NCBI RefSeq assembly: GCF_900176885.1
Contig: NZ_LT839648.1
Location: 1,391,049-1,455,048 of the forward strand
Length of the DNA: 64,000 bases
Direction: 5' to 3'
Source of the DNA: Oceanobacillus senegalensis
GTDB taxonomy: Bacteria; Bacillota; Bacilli; Bacillales; Amphibacillaceae
The notes beneath the pieces are model-generated. The model saw only the letters and a program-made list of their open reading frames with translations. It had not been told where the DNA came from and did not search any database. Positions 10,180-19,384 of this stretch are shown here, piece after piece. Numbering within the stretch: the first letter of the stretch is position 1; each line of letters starts with the position of its first letter. Position numbers and translations under genes: made by a program.

Positions 10180-10842
10180 ATGAAAGACAATCACTGTGAG
10201 AGCTGCAAGTCCTCCCCATGCAGTTGCCCTATTTATAAAAAGAATAAGATAGTAAATAATCCGTCCTATACAAATACGTTTAATCCAACGATTCACGTTC
10301 ATCCAGTCGTAAGTTCATCGAATGAAAATATCGGCGAGCCTGCGTCTGTTGCGTCTGCGTTTAGAGCTAACAAAAGTGACAATCAACGTTATTCGACACC
10401 TGAAGATGATGTTGTGGTTTCTTTTGGAGTTGATCGGTTTGATTTGGAAAATGAATATAATAATCCAGTATTTACTCCAAATCAGGAAGGTGTCTACTCC
10501 ATTAGTACAGAAGTAGGGTTCGTTCCCGATACGAATAACTATGATGCGGTACTAACTATAGAAGTCAATAATGAGATTGTTGCTTCTGATTTTCTGCGAA
10601 ACGTAAGTGATATTCAAACCTTAAGTATATCCACAATTGAGGGATTGAATGCAGGAGATAATGTAAGCGTATTTTTTGAAGCTAGCGTAACCGGATATAT
10701 TACACCCATTTTTAATATTGCATTTTTTGCAGCAGCGAGGTTCCCATTTGAGGGCTCCGTACCGCCGATATCCCCCACATCATCATCAACACTATTAAGT
10801 GATCATGAATCAAAACTACGCAAGATGAAGAAAAAACGATAG
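10180..10842 (+). CDS. C1q/BclA C-terminal-like spore-surface protein
   Basis: The 220-residue protein starts with a Cys-rich motif (CESCKSSPCSCP, 6-17), has a Pro/Asn/Ser linker, then a jelly-roll-like domain (about 57-190) with SAFRANKSDNQ, the beta-strand pattern GVYSISTEVGF and a hydrophobic FFAAARFP last strand, as in BclA C-terminal and C1q/TNF-like domains. The tail is Ser-rich then basic. No collagen-like Gly-X-Y repeat is present. I infer a spore coat or exosporium surface protein; no export signal is visible, as expected for mother-cell coat proteins. ATG follows AAGGTG. Confidence 0.65.
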   Translation: MKDNHCESCKSSPCSCPIYKKNKIVNNPSYTNTFNPTIHVHPVVSSSNENIGEPASVASAFRANKSDNQRYSTPEDDVVVSFGVDRFDLENEYNNPVFTPNQEGVYSISTEVGFVPDTNNYDAVLTIEVNNEIVASDFLRNVSDIQTLSISTIEGLNAGDNVSVFFEASVTGYITPIFNIAFFAAARFPFEGSVPPISPTSSSTLLSDHESKLRKMKKKR

Positions 10843-10960
10843 TTAAGGATAATAAGAAGTAAACATATTTCCGTTTTTAATATATGCAGCTGGTTTTAGA
10901 AAAATCGTATTCATTTACTCTCTTTTTCACATATATTTTTATAAAGGAGGAATGATTAAC

Positions 10961-11110
10961 ATGAGAAATGTAGATTGGTCTATGGTTATGTTTGTTATGG
11001 GCCCTATCTTGAACGATGCTTGGTTACTATGGGGGCTACCAAGAATATATTATTGGAATATGAAAAAAGAAAATAATACAGATGGCAATAATCATAATCG
11101 TGCAGCTTAA
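10961..11110 (+). CDS. 49-residue membrane peptide, unknown function
   Basis: A perfect AAAGGAGG lies 10 bases before ATG. The product has one hydrophobic, Trp-rich segment (about 6-29, with WSMVMFVMGPILNDAWLLWG) and a hydrophilic Asn-rich tail. It is followed within 10 bases by a 19-bp-stem terminator, which argues for a real expressed unit. I do not recognise the family. It follows the spore-surface gene and could be part of the same unit. Confidence 0.65.
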   Translation: MRNVDWSMVMFVMGPILNDAWLLWGLPRIYYWNMKKENNTDGNNHNRAA

Positions 11111-11117
11111 AGAAAGT

Positions 11118-11163
11118 AAGAAGATTCTTAATCGATTTTAAGATATCGATTAAGAATCTTCTT
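11118..11163. terminator. Long bidirectional terminator
   Basis: A perfect 19-bp stem (AAGAAGATTCTTAATCGAT and its complement) with an 8-base loop separates the plus-strand 49-residue gene from the convergent minus-strand membrane gene, whose stop codon falls inside it. Confidence 0.9.
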
Positions 11164-11482
11164 TGCCCGTTTTACGCATGAAAAGAAAACTAATGAAGTA
11201 TAAGATGCTAGTGATTCCGGACCAAGCAAATATACTAGGAGTTAGCAGAAAATATATAGTTATTGGTAACGACCACAAAAAAGCAATAAACATGAAGTAT
11301 ACTTTATATGTTATGGTAGCAGCAATTGCTAAACAGCCAGGTAGAAATAACATAATAAATGTTCTTGCTATTGGTTCAAAATCACTTGTATTGAAGTAAG
11401 GATTATAAAAATTTAGTACAAACCACAGAATGATACTGGAGATTCCTGCAATTAATCCTAAAATTTGGGAAGTTTTTCTAAC
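11150..11482 (-). CDS. Four-segment membrane protein (DUF4064-like) with no standard start codon
   Basis: The frame encodes about 110 residues with an RKTSQILGLIAGISS start and four hydrophobic segments, resembling DUF4064 proteins. AAGGAGGG lies 6 bases before the codon that precedes RKTSQ, but that codon is GTT, and no ATG, GTG or TTG is in frame until an internal ATG at 11353. Either a rare start is used, a start mutation has disabled it, or there is a base error. Function unknown. It is last in a minus-strand series of decaying genes. Confidence 0.5.
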   Translation of the reverse strand, partial: VRKTSQILGLIAGISSIILWFVLNFYNPYFNTSDFEPIARTFIMLFLPGCLAIAATITYKVYFMFIAFLWSLPITIYFLLTPSIFAWSGITSILYFISFLFMRKTGKEDS

Positions 11483-11508
11483 TTTACACCCTCCTTATCG
11501 ATTAATAC

Positions 11509-11764
11509 TTAAAATAATATTTCACTATTACCATTCCACTCGACTCGTACTTCTACTTCAAAATTCTTGATAATTTTAACATTGGTTGGATTTGCTCCAT
11601 CATACCTTTTCAGAACACCAGCTTCATTCATGTATAGCCACTTCGCCAAAACCTCCTACATTAGTATCAACATCAGAAGTAATACTACAGGGGTTTCGAA
11701 GCATATTACATCTTATTATTTTAATATTTCTATAGTTAATGTACGAATACGAAATTCGCGTCAT
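11509..11764 (-). pseudogene. Small unrecognised gene, frameshifted, overlapping yuxK
   Basis: An ATG overlaps the yuxK stop (ATGA). The first frame gives 46 residues ending SDVDTNVGGFGEVAIHE and stops at 11624. A second frame starting around MNEAGVLKRYDGANP continues to TAA at 11509 with a well-formed KNFEVEVRVEWNG end. Joining the two frames near 11631 gives one plausible protein of about 86 residues. I do not recognise it. It could be one decayed gene or chance neighbouring ORFs. Confidence 0.35.
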
Positions 11765-12145
11765 AAGAATCGATTTCTTTCCTCTGATGAGGGAATCATA
11801 CATTTTTCTTTTTTGCCAAACCATCTATATCTATTTTTAGCAATTAAGTCATAGAACAAATCCCTAATAGGTCTAGGAATAAATCTAAAGAAGTATAATC
11901 CCTTCCATGGCCCCTTTAAGTACCTACAAACGCGGAGTGTGGCTTGATGATTTGACATAGTATTTGTAATCATCAATCAAGACAAAACTATCCATACCTT
12001 CAGGAGCATTATATTTATTCAATAGTTCTTTTCCAATATCGCTTTGTAATGAAGCGAACTTAAACGTTGCCTTAGGATCTCTTTTGATGATAAATTGAAC
12101 ACTCTTGTCACAAAAGTTACATTCTCCATCAAATAAAATGAGCAT
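11761..12145 (-). pseudogene. yuxK: DCC-family thiol-disulfide oxidoreductase YuxK, frameshifted
   Basis: Frame one gives the family start MLILFDGECNFCDKSVQFI with the DxxCxxC motif and runs to KYYVKSSSHTPRL, stop. Frame two takes up the conserved second half, TLRVCRYLKGPWKGLYFFRF, then PRPIRDLFYDLIAKNRYRWFGKK. Removing one base near 11943-11945 gives a continuous YuxK of about 127 residues. It is either a pseudogene or a single-base error. It starts 2 bases after the stop of the upstream small gene. Confidence 0.85.
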
Positions 12146-12147
12146 AT

Positions 12148-12345
12148 CTAAACTAGTCCCCGCTTATTATCCATATGATCCCGTTTACTTTTTCTTTCCC
12201 GAACTGATACAATATGAGGATCTTCCCCATATTCTTTACGAAAGTTTTTTCTTGCTTCTGCAGGTGTTCTTGCATAGACGAACTTCATTTGATCTTCTCC
12301 ATCTGTTTCTATTTGAACATGAAAACATTTTGCACCACATCTCAA
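12148..12345 (-). CDS. Small conserved hypothetical protein upstream of yuxK
   Basis: A 65-residue protein with an N-terminal CGAKCF pair of cysteines, a beta-strand HVQIETDGE, a YARTPAEARKNFRKEYGED helix and a basic tail. I recognise the pattern from bacilli but not the function. The start is TTG, 8 bases after GGGAGGAGGG. The ATG of yuxK follows its TAG by 2 bases, indicating coupled translation. Confidence 0.65.
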   Translation of the reverse strand: MRCGAKCFHVQIETDGEDQMKFVYARTPAEARKNFRKEYGEDPHIVSVRERKSKRDHMDNKRGLV

Positions 12346-12517
12346 GGGACTCCCTCCTCCCCATATAAATCTATACTATTTTATATCTATTCTATATCAC
12401 TTTTGTAAAAACGAAAACAGTCTAGATCCATAATCAGACACGAGATTAATCCCAACGGAAGAACTTCTTTAAGTTTTTTAATTCAAATATTTATCTCAAA
12501 CCATGATGTAGATAGTG

Positions 12518-12553
12518 AAAAAGGTATTAGGAAACTTGTCCTAATACCTTTTT
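12518..12553 (-). terminator. Bidirectional-looking terminator after ltaS
   Basis: AAAAAGGTATTAGGA pairs with its perfect complement around six bases, with T runs on the minus strand, 20 bases past the ltaS stop. Confidence 0.9.
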
Positions 12554-12573
12554 CTTTAAAATAGTAACTCCCA

Positions 12574-14586
12574 TTATTCTTTTGCAGACTTTTCTTCATC
12601 AGCGCCAATCACTTCATCATCCTGCTTTTCTTCATCCTCTTCGTTATCTTTTGATAAGAATTCACTTTTTTCAGGATAGAAATAATCGCTAGTATCAACA
12701 GGCTCCCAATGTTCATTCGGTGTATAGAAACGGAGTAAATCTCCATTTAGTACCTTATCGGATAATTCTAATTCATGATGAACGGTTTCTTTCAACTTTT
12801 TCATTTCTTCTGTTGGCTCGGTAATTTCTTCCTTCGTCTCATTATTATAAAAGATTCCATTTACATAGCTATATTCTTCTGTTATAAAGTCGCCATCCCT
12901 AAATGGAACATATTCCTTATGATCATCTGAGAACATATCTGTTCCGAATACAATATAATCTTGTGCATCTATACCAAGAATGTGAAGTAAGGTCGGCATG
13001 ACGTCAATTTGTCCGGAATATTCATGGTTAATTCCTTGTCCATCCACTCCCGGTATACGTATCATAAAAGGAACACGCTGTAATTCTGCATTTTTTAATG
13101 GTGTAATTTCCTCACCAATAATCTCTTTCATCGCACGATTATGATTTTGCGATATACCGTAATGGTCACCGTAAATCATGATGATGGAATCTTCATATAA
13201 ACCAGCTTCCTTTAGATCGTTAAAGAATTGCTCTAGTGATTCATCAAGATAACGCGCTGTCTGGAAGTAGCGATCCACTGAAGGATCTCCTGTTTCCGCT
13301 GGTTCAATAGTAGCCTCATCTTCATCAATGAGGTATGGATGATGATGTGTTAATGTCATCATATGCGCATAAAATGGTTGTTCCATGTTTTTCAGATATG
13401 GCATTGATTCTTTAAAGAACGGTTTATCCTTTAGCCCGTAGTTAATGACGTTTTCCTTACTCATATCATAGAAACTGTCATAATAAAATTCGTTGATTCC
13501 TAGACTCTTATAGACTTTGTCACGATTCCAGAAAGATTTTCCATCCCCGTGGAACACAGCACTTGTATATCCCTGGCGCTGATCTAAAATAGCAGGTAAT
13601 GCTTGATAGGTATTACTTGCTTTCGTAGAAAATGCCGACCCCTGTGACAAACCATATAACGATGTGTCCATAATTAATTCAGCATCTGCTGTTTTTCCCT
13701 GTGCAGTTTGATGGAAGAAGTTATCAAAGTACGTGAAATCTTTACTTTCATCATGGACCAGTGAATTTAAGAACGGCGTTACCTCTTCCCCATGAAGTTT
13801 ATAATCAATAAGAAAGGATTGGAATGATTCTAAGTGAATCTTAATAATGTTCTTACCTTCCCCAACTCCGAACAGCTCAGGATTTGGCTCAGCATATTTT
13901 GTCTTCGTGTAATTCTGTACCTCGGTTATATCATCACTATCCGCCAATACACGTTGTGTCGATGATTCAAAGCTTTGGATAGCATCATAAATAATAAAGT
14001 TATATGCTCCCAAATATTTAACCAAATAATTACGATCAAATGTACGCTCTAACAATTGTGGTCGGTCTTCTTCCGCTAAATAAAGGTTAATGGAGAATAC
14101 CATCACACCTGTAAGCAATACTGCAAATGGTTGACGTAATTTTATCCGTTCGTTTGACCAATTTGATTTCATTTTATGATACAAGAAAATTAAAACGATG
14201 ATATCTAGTGCATAAAAAATATCGTAAGGTGCCATTAGACTAATAATACTACTACCTAAACTCCCAAAGTTTTCTGTCTGCATCAAAGTTGCAATGGTAA
14301 TGAAATCCATATTAAATCGATAAAATACGACATTAGCATACAGGATAAAGCCTAAAATAGCATCAATGATAATAATACGACGTCCAGCTTTTTTCCCTTG
14401 AGAAAATAATGCCAGTCCAATAAAGATTAAACCTGAGCTAAGTGGATTGAAAAATAGCAGGAATTCCTGCATGGCTCCACTAACTCCAAGTTCAAATTCT
14501 ATTTTATAAATGGAATACGTTTTTAACCAAAATAGAAGTAGGGCAATCGCGAAGAATGCCATCCTCGTAGATATAATTTTCTTCAA
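12574..14586 (-). CDS. ltaS: Lipoteichoic acid synthase (LtaS family)
   Basis: It polymerises glycerol phosphate from phosphatidylglycerol into lipoteichoic acid. Five N-terminal membrane segments (within 1-180) are followed by an extracellular sulfatase-fold domain with Glu253 (HLES), catalytic Thr299 (AQGKTADAE), FHGDGKSFWNRD and the YGDHYG metal ligands. A long acidic tail follows residue 630. Bacilli carry several paralogues (LtaS, YfnI, YqgS, YvgJ) and I cannot tell which this is. The start is TTG, 7 bases after AGAGGTG. Single gene with its own terminator. Confidence 0.92.
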   Translation of the reverse strand: MKKIISTRMAFFAIALLLFWLKTYSIYKIEFELGVSGAMQEFLLFFNPLSSGLIFIGLALFSQGKKAGRRIIIIDAILGFILYANVVFYRFNMDFITIATLMQTENFGSLGSSIISLMAPYDIFYALDIIVLIFLYHKMKSNWSNERIKLRQPFAVLLTGVMVFSINLYLAEEDRPQLLERTFDRNYLVKYLGAYNFIIYDAIQSFESSTQRVLADSDDITEVQNYTKTKYAEPNPELFGVGEGKNIIKIHLESFQSFLIDYKLHGEEVTPFLNSLVHDESKDFTYFDNFFHQTAQGKTADAELIMDTSLYGLSQGSAFSTKASNTYQALPAILDQRQGYTSAVFHGDGKSFWNRDKVYKSLGINEFYYDSFYDMSKENVINYGLKDKPFFKESMPYLKNMEQPFYAHMMTLTHHHPYLIDEDEATIEPAETGDPSVDRYFQTARYLDESLEQFFNDLKEAGLYEDSIIMIYGDHYGISQNHNRAMKEIIGEEITPLKNAELQRVPFMIRIPGVDGQGINHEYSGQIDVMPTLLHILGIDAQDYIVFGTDMFSDDHKEYVPFRDGDFITEEYSYVNGIFYNNETKEEITEPTEEMKKLKETVHHELELSDKVLNGDLLRFYTPNEHWEPVDTSDYFYPEKSEFLSKDNEEDEEKQDDEVIGADEEKSAKE

Positions 14587-14726
14587 TTTTTTTCACCTCT
14601 AAGATTGCTGTTAAAATATATTGATTTTATTCTGTAACAAGATTAATAAAAACTAATTCTATAACACTAGCATTGGGGTGTCAATAGGCCTGTTAGTACA
14701 ATTCCAAGGACATACTGAAAAATGAA

Positions 14727-14758
14727 TAGCAGTAAAAACTCTCTGGCTTTTACTGCTA
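14727..14758. terminator. Hairpin between pbpA and ltaS
   Basis: TAGCAGTAAAA pairs with TTTTACTGCTA around a 10-base loop, 30 bases past the pbpA stop. The T run is poor, so a terminator role is only likely. Confidence 0.5.
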
Positions 14759-14787
14759 TACTACTTCTATCATTCTACTACTTCCTA

Positions 14788-16896
14788 TTATTCTTCGCCA
14801 CTTTTATTTTCCTGTTTCATTTCAAAATACGTATCTAAAGCTCTTCTAGCGATATTGTGATGGGTTGGGTGACTAGTTCCCTTACCTGATAAAGGTACAA
14901 TAACAGAAAAAGCTATTTCTGGATTATCATGTGGAGCATATCCGACCAAAATATGATTGGTTGTTTCTGCTAATAAACCACTACCATCCTCAGCGTATTT
15001 AGCTGTTTCCGCGGTTCCTGTTTTTCCAGCTGGTTTATAGTCTACCCCTCTAAAGTAGCTATATGCTGTGCCACCAGGTTCTTGGAATACTTGACGGAAT
15101 CCCTCCTGTACGCGATCAATATAGCTCTCGTCCATCGTAACTTTATTCAGATATTCCGTCTTTACTGTTTGGAAAATAGGACCTAATTCTGTCTGTGATG
15201 GAATTGGCTCACGTACTTCCTTCAGAAAGTGTGGACGAACTCGATATCCGCCATTTGCAATAGTTGAAACATACTGTGCCAGCTGCATGCCAGTGTACTG
15301 ATCAAACTGTCCAATTGCTTGGTACATCATCATACCAGATGTTAAATTTGTCCCTTGATATCCATTAGAATCATGTGGAAAATCAACTCCAGTTTTGACA
15401 CCGAGACCGAACTGTTTAAAATAATTTCGAAATTCTCGAAAATCCTCGGTGCTAAAATTTTGCGGAATCCCTCCATCTGGAAATGGATATCTGTTTTCGC
15501 CCATCATTCGTAAAGCAGTGTAGAACATATATACGTTAGAAGATCTCTTTAATGCTGAAATATCATTCATAAGACCTAAACTACTCGTCCAGGATCTATA
15601 AACCGGTGAATATCGTGGCTGGAATGGCCGGTCAAAAAAGGTAGTACCCGGAGAAATGGCCCCGGATTCTAAACCAGCTAATATCGTAGCTCCCTTTACA
15701 ACCGATCCAGGGGTATGTGAATCGGAAAATGCTCTAAATCCAGCGTTCTCATATTCTTTATCTTCTTTATCGTAATGTATGGCTGAAACGGATAACAATT
15801 CTCCTGTCTGAGGATTCATGAAAACAGCTATAGCATCTTGCAAATATCGATTTTCATAAGGATATTTTCTTTTTGCTGCCTGAAGTTCCTCTTTTACAAT
15901 CTTATCTACCGCTTGTTGAAACTCCATATCAATTGTTAAAACAAGATCTTTTCCTCTTTGGCCTTCCACAACCGTTTCGGTACCTATAACCACTCCTTCT
16001 CTTGAAGTGGTGTATTGAATTTGCTCTTTTCTACCACGTAAAAGAGATTCATATTGTTGTTCGAGACCACTAGTTCCTACTCTATCATTTCTACTGTATC
16101 CTCTAGTAAGAAAATAGTCTTCCTTAGCTGCAGGAATTCCTTGTTCTTGTGTCGTAATTGATCCTAATATACTTCTGAGAGTAGAACCATATGGGTATTG
16201 ACGATTCCAATCCGTTGTTGCATTTATACCTGGCAATTCACTCAGATGTTCAGATACTCTTGCATATTCTTCAGGAGTCACACCTTCATTTTTAACAATT
16301 TGTGGTGTCAAGGAATATGCCTTATCTAGCTCTCTTTTAATAGCAATAATTTCCTTATCTTCTAAAGTAAAATGACTAATCTCTTCTTCCGTTATCAAAT
16401 CTAAGGTTTTATTATAAGCTTCTGCATTACTTAAATCTTCACGTTCTTCTGCTGATAATCTGCTGTCAGCTTCTTCTTTATTTAATAAATACCAATATTC
16501 CTTTAAATTTCTTTCTGTTAAAATATCATCGTAGTATGCCTCTGGGTCATCAACATCTTCCGGTACCATCGTAATGTATTTAGACAACTCTATAGCTACT
16601 TTTAGCCGTTCTTCTGCTTGCGTTCCCTTTTCCGGTGTATAAGTTATGGAATATACAGCATCATTGTCGACAATAAGATCATGATTCCTGTCATAAATTT
16701 TTCCTCGTGGAACCGGTATTTTTGTTACATCCTTAATGGTTCGATCTATCTCTTTTTGGAATTCTTCTCCATTTAGAATTTGAACAACACCCAGTTGTAG
16801 AATTAATACAGAAAACATAATAAATATGGCAAAGAACAATATATTAACCCGAATGGGAAGCTGTTTTTTCTTCCTTTGTTTCCTTTTTTTGCTCAT
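14788..16896 (-). CDS. pbpA: Class B penicillin-binding protein 2A (elongasome transpeptidase)
   Basis: A monofunctional transpeptidase that crosslinks lateral-wall peptidoglycan. It has a basic cytoplasmic N-terminus, one membrane anchor, a PBP dimerisation domain starting around PRGKIYDRN, and a transpeptidase domain with the nucleophile in PGSVVKGAT (SVVK), SSN and KTGT. A long insertion (about 140-230) is typical of Bacillus PbpA/PbpH. The ATG at 16896 is preceded by AAGGAG at good spacing; an ATG 21 bases upstream lacks one. The final choice between pbpA and pbpH is open. Confidence 0.9.
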   Translation of the reverse strand: MSKKRKQRKKKQLPIRVNILFFAIFIMFSVLILQLGVVQILNGEEFQKEIDRTIKDVTKIPVPRGKIYDRNHDLIVDNDAVYSITYTPEKGTQAEERLKVAIELSKYITMVPEDVDDPEAYYDDILTERNLKEYWYLLNKEEADSRLSAEEREDLSNAEAYNKTLDLITEEEISHFTLEDKEIIAIKRELDKAYSLTPQIVKNEGVTPEEYARVSEHLSELPGINATTDWNRQYPYGSTLRSILGSITTQEQGIPAAKEDYFLTRGYSRNDRVGTSGLEQQYESLLRGRKEQIQYTTSREGVVIGTETVVEGQRGKDLVLTIDMEFQQAVDKIVKEELQAAKRKYPYENRYLQDAIAVFMNPQTGELLSVSAIHYDKEDKEYENAGFRAFSDSHTPGSVVKGATILAGLESGAISPGTTFFDRPFQPRYSPVYRSWTSSLGLMNDISALKRSSNVYMFYTALRMMGENRYPFPDGGIPQNFSTEDFREFRNYFKQFGLGVKTGVDFPHDSNGYQGTNLTSGMMMYQAIGQFDQYTGMQLAQYVSTIANGGYRVRPHFLKEVREPIPSQTELGPIFQTVKTEYLNKVTMDESYIDRVQEGFRQVFQEPGGTAYSYFRGVDYKPAGKTGTAETAKYAEDGSGLLAETTNHILVGYAPHDNPEIAFSVIVPLSGKGTSHPTHHNIARRALDTYFEMKQENKSGEE

Positions 16897-17306
16897 TCCC
16901 CTTCTCCTTAATTTCATCGATTTCTTTTGGAATCTATTCTTTATATTAACATATTGATAGACTGAATAGTTATTTTAAAGTGTAGAAAAAGTAATCAATC
17001 GTCCCAGATTATTTGCAGTATAATAACCTTCATCAAATTCAATCCATAACATTTAGCGATAAACCAAAATGTATCCCCTCTTTAAACTTTCAAAGGGGTT
17101 TTCAATGATTGTTTTTATTTCTGCCTAGGTGGTTAATTGGCCTTTTATACATTATTTAGACCCCCAATTTACATGCTTTTTAGTGGAATCATTCCTATTT
17201 CCGTCTTAAAGTAATATAGAATGGCTGAATATAAATGGGATATTCACTACTTTTCTAGGGAAATTGGTTAAACTATACTTTGAATAGCATTGTAAAGGAG
17301 AATTTT
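16897..17306. other. Intergenic region between divergent pbpA and the C45 hydrolase gene
   Basis: No gene seen. It must hold both promoters. A CCCCT/AGGGG hairpin with trailing TTTT lies near 17077-17105; TATACT at about 17274 could be a -10 element for the downstream gene. Confidence 0.5.
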
Positions 17307-18353
17307 ATGAGGTATGTATATAGTGACATCATTCAATTTCGGGGAAGTCATTATGATTTTGGATATATGCAAGGGGAATTATTAAAGAATTCTCCGATTT
17401 TAGAGAACAGGAAGAAACAATGGAGTGCTAATAAGCGAAATTTTCATGTAGATGAAAAAATCGTAGTGGATACAATGAAGCGTTTTTCTCCAGCTATCAT
17501 GGAAGAAATTAACGGACTCGCCGATTCATTAGCAATGAATACCAAACAGGCATTAATAGAATTTGGTGGATATTATTTAGAATATGGAAGAAGCGGCTGT
17601 TCTACCTTTTCTGGAGAAAACTTTCTAATAAGAAATTATGATAATGACCCTATCACATATGAAGGAAGGTATGTTGCTTATCAACCAACAGATGGAGGTT
17701 ATGCAACCATTGGACCGACCATGCAAATCACCGGAAGAACAGATGGATTGAATGAAAAAGGCCTTGCTCTCGGATATAATTTTGTTCATCGTAAAAAATC
17801 CGATGATGGCTTCGTTTGTAACATGATTGGTCGGATTGTGTTAGAAAATTGCGCAAACACGAAGGAAGCGATTGATTTACTTCAAGAAGTCCCTCATAGG
17901 CATTCCTTTAATTATATACTATTGGATCACAGCGGGGAATCAACTGTTGTTGAGTGCTCTCCACGTAAAGTCACCTCTAGAAAATCGAATGCTTGTACCA
18001 ACCATTTTGAAGTCTTAACTGATGAAAATCGGTACCGAATGGATGATTCCATTAAGCGAATGGAATCGATGCAAAAACAGGAAAGTGATATAACGGATGG
18101 ATATAAAGCATTTCGTATGATGAATGATATCAATGGCGAGGTTTTTTCAACAAAATATGGAGCATGGGCAGGTACCATTCATACTACAGGCTATTTTCCA
18201 AAAGAATTAAAAGCATGGTTGTCTCTTGGTGGGGATCGACCACCATACATTGTTAATTTTAATGAATGGCTTCAGGGAAAAAACCTTCATGCAACAAAAG
18301 TAAAAGGTGAGCTTTATTCTCATTCTATCTTTGTAAATATGGAACGTCTGTGA
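17307..18353 (+). CDS. C45-type autoproteolytic acyltransferase/hydrolase (linear amide C-N hydrolase)
   Basis: An Ntn-hydrolase-fold protein of 348 residues. The predicted nucleophile is the Cys in GRSGCSTF, which would become N-terminal after autocleavage; IRNYDNDP and GRTDGLNEKGLALGYNF are characteristic of the C45/choloylglycine-hydrolase-like group, and YILLDHSGESTVVECSP follows. Substrates range from acyl-CoA/aminopenicillanate to linear amides; none can be named here. The ATG at 17307 lies 7 bases after AAAGGAG, which argues against the upstream TTG. Confidence 0.85.
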   Translation: MRYVYSDIIQFRGSHYDFGYMQGELLKNSPILENRKKQWSANKRNFHVDEKIVVDTMKRFSPAIMEEINGLADSLAMNTKQALIEFGGYYLEYGRSGCSTFSGENFLIRNYDNDPITYEGRYVAYQPTDGGYATIGPTMQITGRTDGLNEKGLALGYNFVHRKKSDDGFVCNMIGRIVLENCANTKEAIDLLQEVPHRHSFNYILLDHSGESTVVECSPRKVTSRKSNACTNHFEVLTDENRYRMDDSIKRMESMQKQESDITDGYKAFRMMNDINGEVFSTKYGAWAGTIHTTGYFPKELKAWLSLGGDRPPYIVNFNEWLQGKNLHATKVKGELYSHSIFVNMERL

Positions 18354-18385
18354 CCGTCACCTTTTTGACGTCCACAGACGTTTGG
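18343..18385 (+). terminator. Terminator after the C45 hydrolase gene
   Basis: AACGTCTGTG pairs with CACAGACGTT, with an inner GTCA/TGAC pairing; the stem overlaps the last codons. Confidence 0.7.
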
Positions 18386-18433
18386 ACATGATTAATACCA
18401 TTCATATTCAAATACAACTAAAACATGCATGGT

Positions 18434-19303
18434 TTAATCCATATATTTTTTTAAGATTCGATCCACTGTGCCACCATAAATTTCACCGAAAAGATTTAAA
18501 TGGACCAACAAATAATATAGTTGATATATATCTTTACGATCGTCATAGCTATCTGAAAGCGGGAAAGTAGCATGATAAGCTTGATAGAATTTCTTTGAAA
18601 AGCCTCCAAATAATTCCGTAAAGGCTATTTCAAATTCATGATCACCGTATAATATCGACGGGTCAATTAAATATGGGTTTCCATTATTGCCAACCATCCA
18701 ATTCCCACCCCACAAATCACCGTGTAAGATGCTTGGTTTTGGATTCTTAGGAAGCCATTTATCTAACCTTTCCATTAGTTTCATTAAGTTTTTTTCTCTT
18801 TTTCCTGAAATTAAACCTTTATTACGCCCAATCTCGAGTTGACCTTTTAAACGATAATCACGATAGTAGTCGGTCCAAGAAGGAAGAATGGTATTTGCTT
18901 GTTTATGCTTGCCTATGTATGTAGTTTCTTCCCATCCAAATCCAGAAGCTTCGCTAAGGTGCAGTGTTGCTAATCTCTCTCCTAATAAGGAATCCGTATC
19001 ATTATGTTTATTACCCTCAATCCATTCCAGCCACAACATGGGAATACCATCTTCTTCATATACCCCATATACGGCAGGTACATCAATCGTTTTCGTATCT
19101 TTTAACATAGAAAGACCTTTAGCTTCTATCGTAAAAAAAGATGGATCCACTTGTTTGTTTAGTTTCATGAAATATTCATTATTATTGGTTCGAATATAAT
19201 AAGCTTCATTGATGTCTCCACCAGAAACAGGTTGAACATCAGTGAAGTTGTCGTTCCCTTCCATTTGATGTACTACTTTGTTCAATGTTTCTTTAAAGCT
19301 CAA
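18434..19303 (-). CDS. Fructosamine kinase family protein
   Basis: The 289-residue protein belongs to the fructosamine-3-kinase/APH-like kinase fold, which phosphorylates sugar adducts on amines or proteins so that they fall off. Seen are GGDINEAYYI (nucleotide loop), EYFMKLN (Lys), the catalytic LHGDLWGGNW and LIDPSILYGDHEFE (metal Asp). The start TTG at 19303 is 6 bases after GGAAGGAGGAG; the longer frame lacks a site. It follows cysK on the same strand by 81 bases. Confidence 0.88.
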   Translation of the reverse strand: MSFKETLNKVVHQMEGNDNFTDVQPVSGGDINEAYYIRTNNNEYFMKLNKQVDPSFFTIEAKGLSMLKDTKTIDVPAVYGVYEEDGIPMLWLEWIEGNKHNDTDSLLGERLATLHLSEASGFGWEETTYIGKHKQANTILPSWTDYYRDYRLKGQLEIGRNKGLISGKREKNLMKLMERLDKWLPKNPKPSILHGDLWGGNWMVGNNGNPYLIDPSILYGDHEFEIAFTELFGGFSKKFYQAYHATFPLSDSYDDRKDIYQLYYLLVHLNLFGEIYGGTVDRILKKYMD

Positions 19304-19340
19304 TCTACACTCCTCCTTCCCGTTAATGCGGAAACATAAA

Positions 19341-19377
19341 TACCTATGACTATTCGATTTTACGATAGTCATAGGTA
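19341..19377 (-). terminator. Hairpin between cysK and the fructosamine kinase gene
   Basis: ACCTATGACTAT pairs perfectly with ATAGTCATAGGT around 11 bases. It lies just after the cysK stop, but the T run is weak; it could be an attenuator or terminator. Confidence 0.55.
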
Positions 19378-19384
19378 CACCATT

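Noticed and set aside
11567-11854. Plus-strand 95-codon frame in the yuxK region
   Set aside because: It is antisense to the two frames that carry recognisable or coupled protein sequence on the minus strand.
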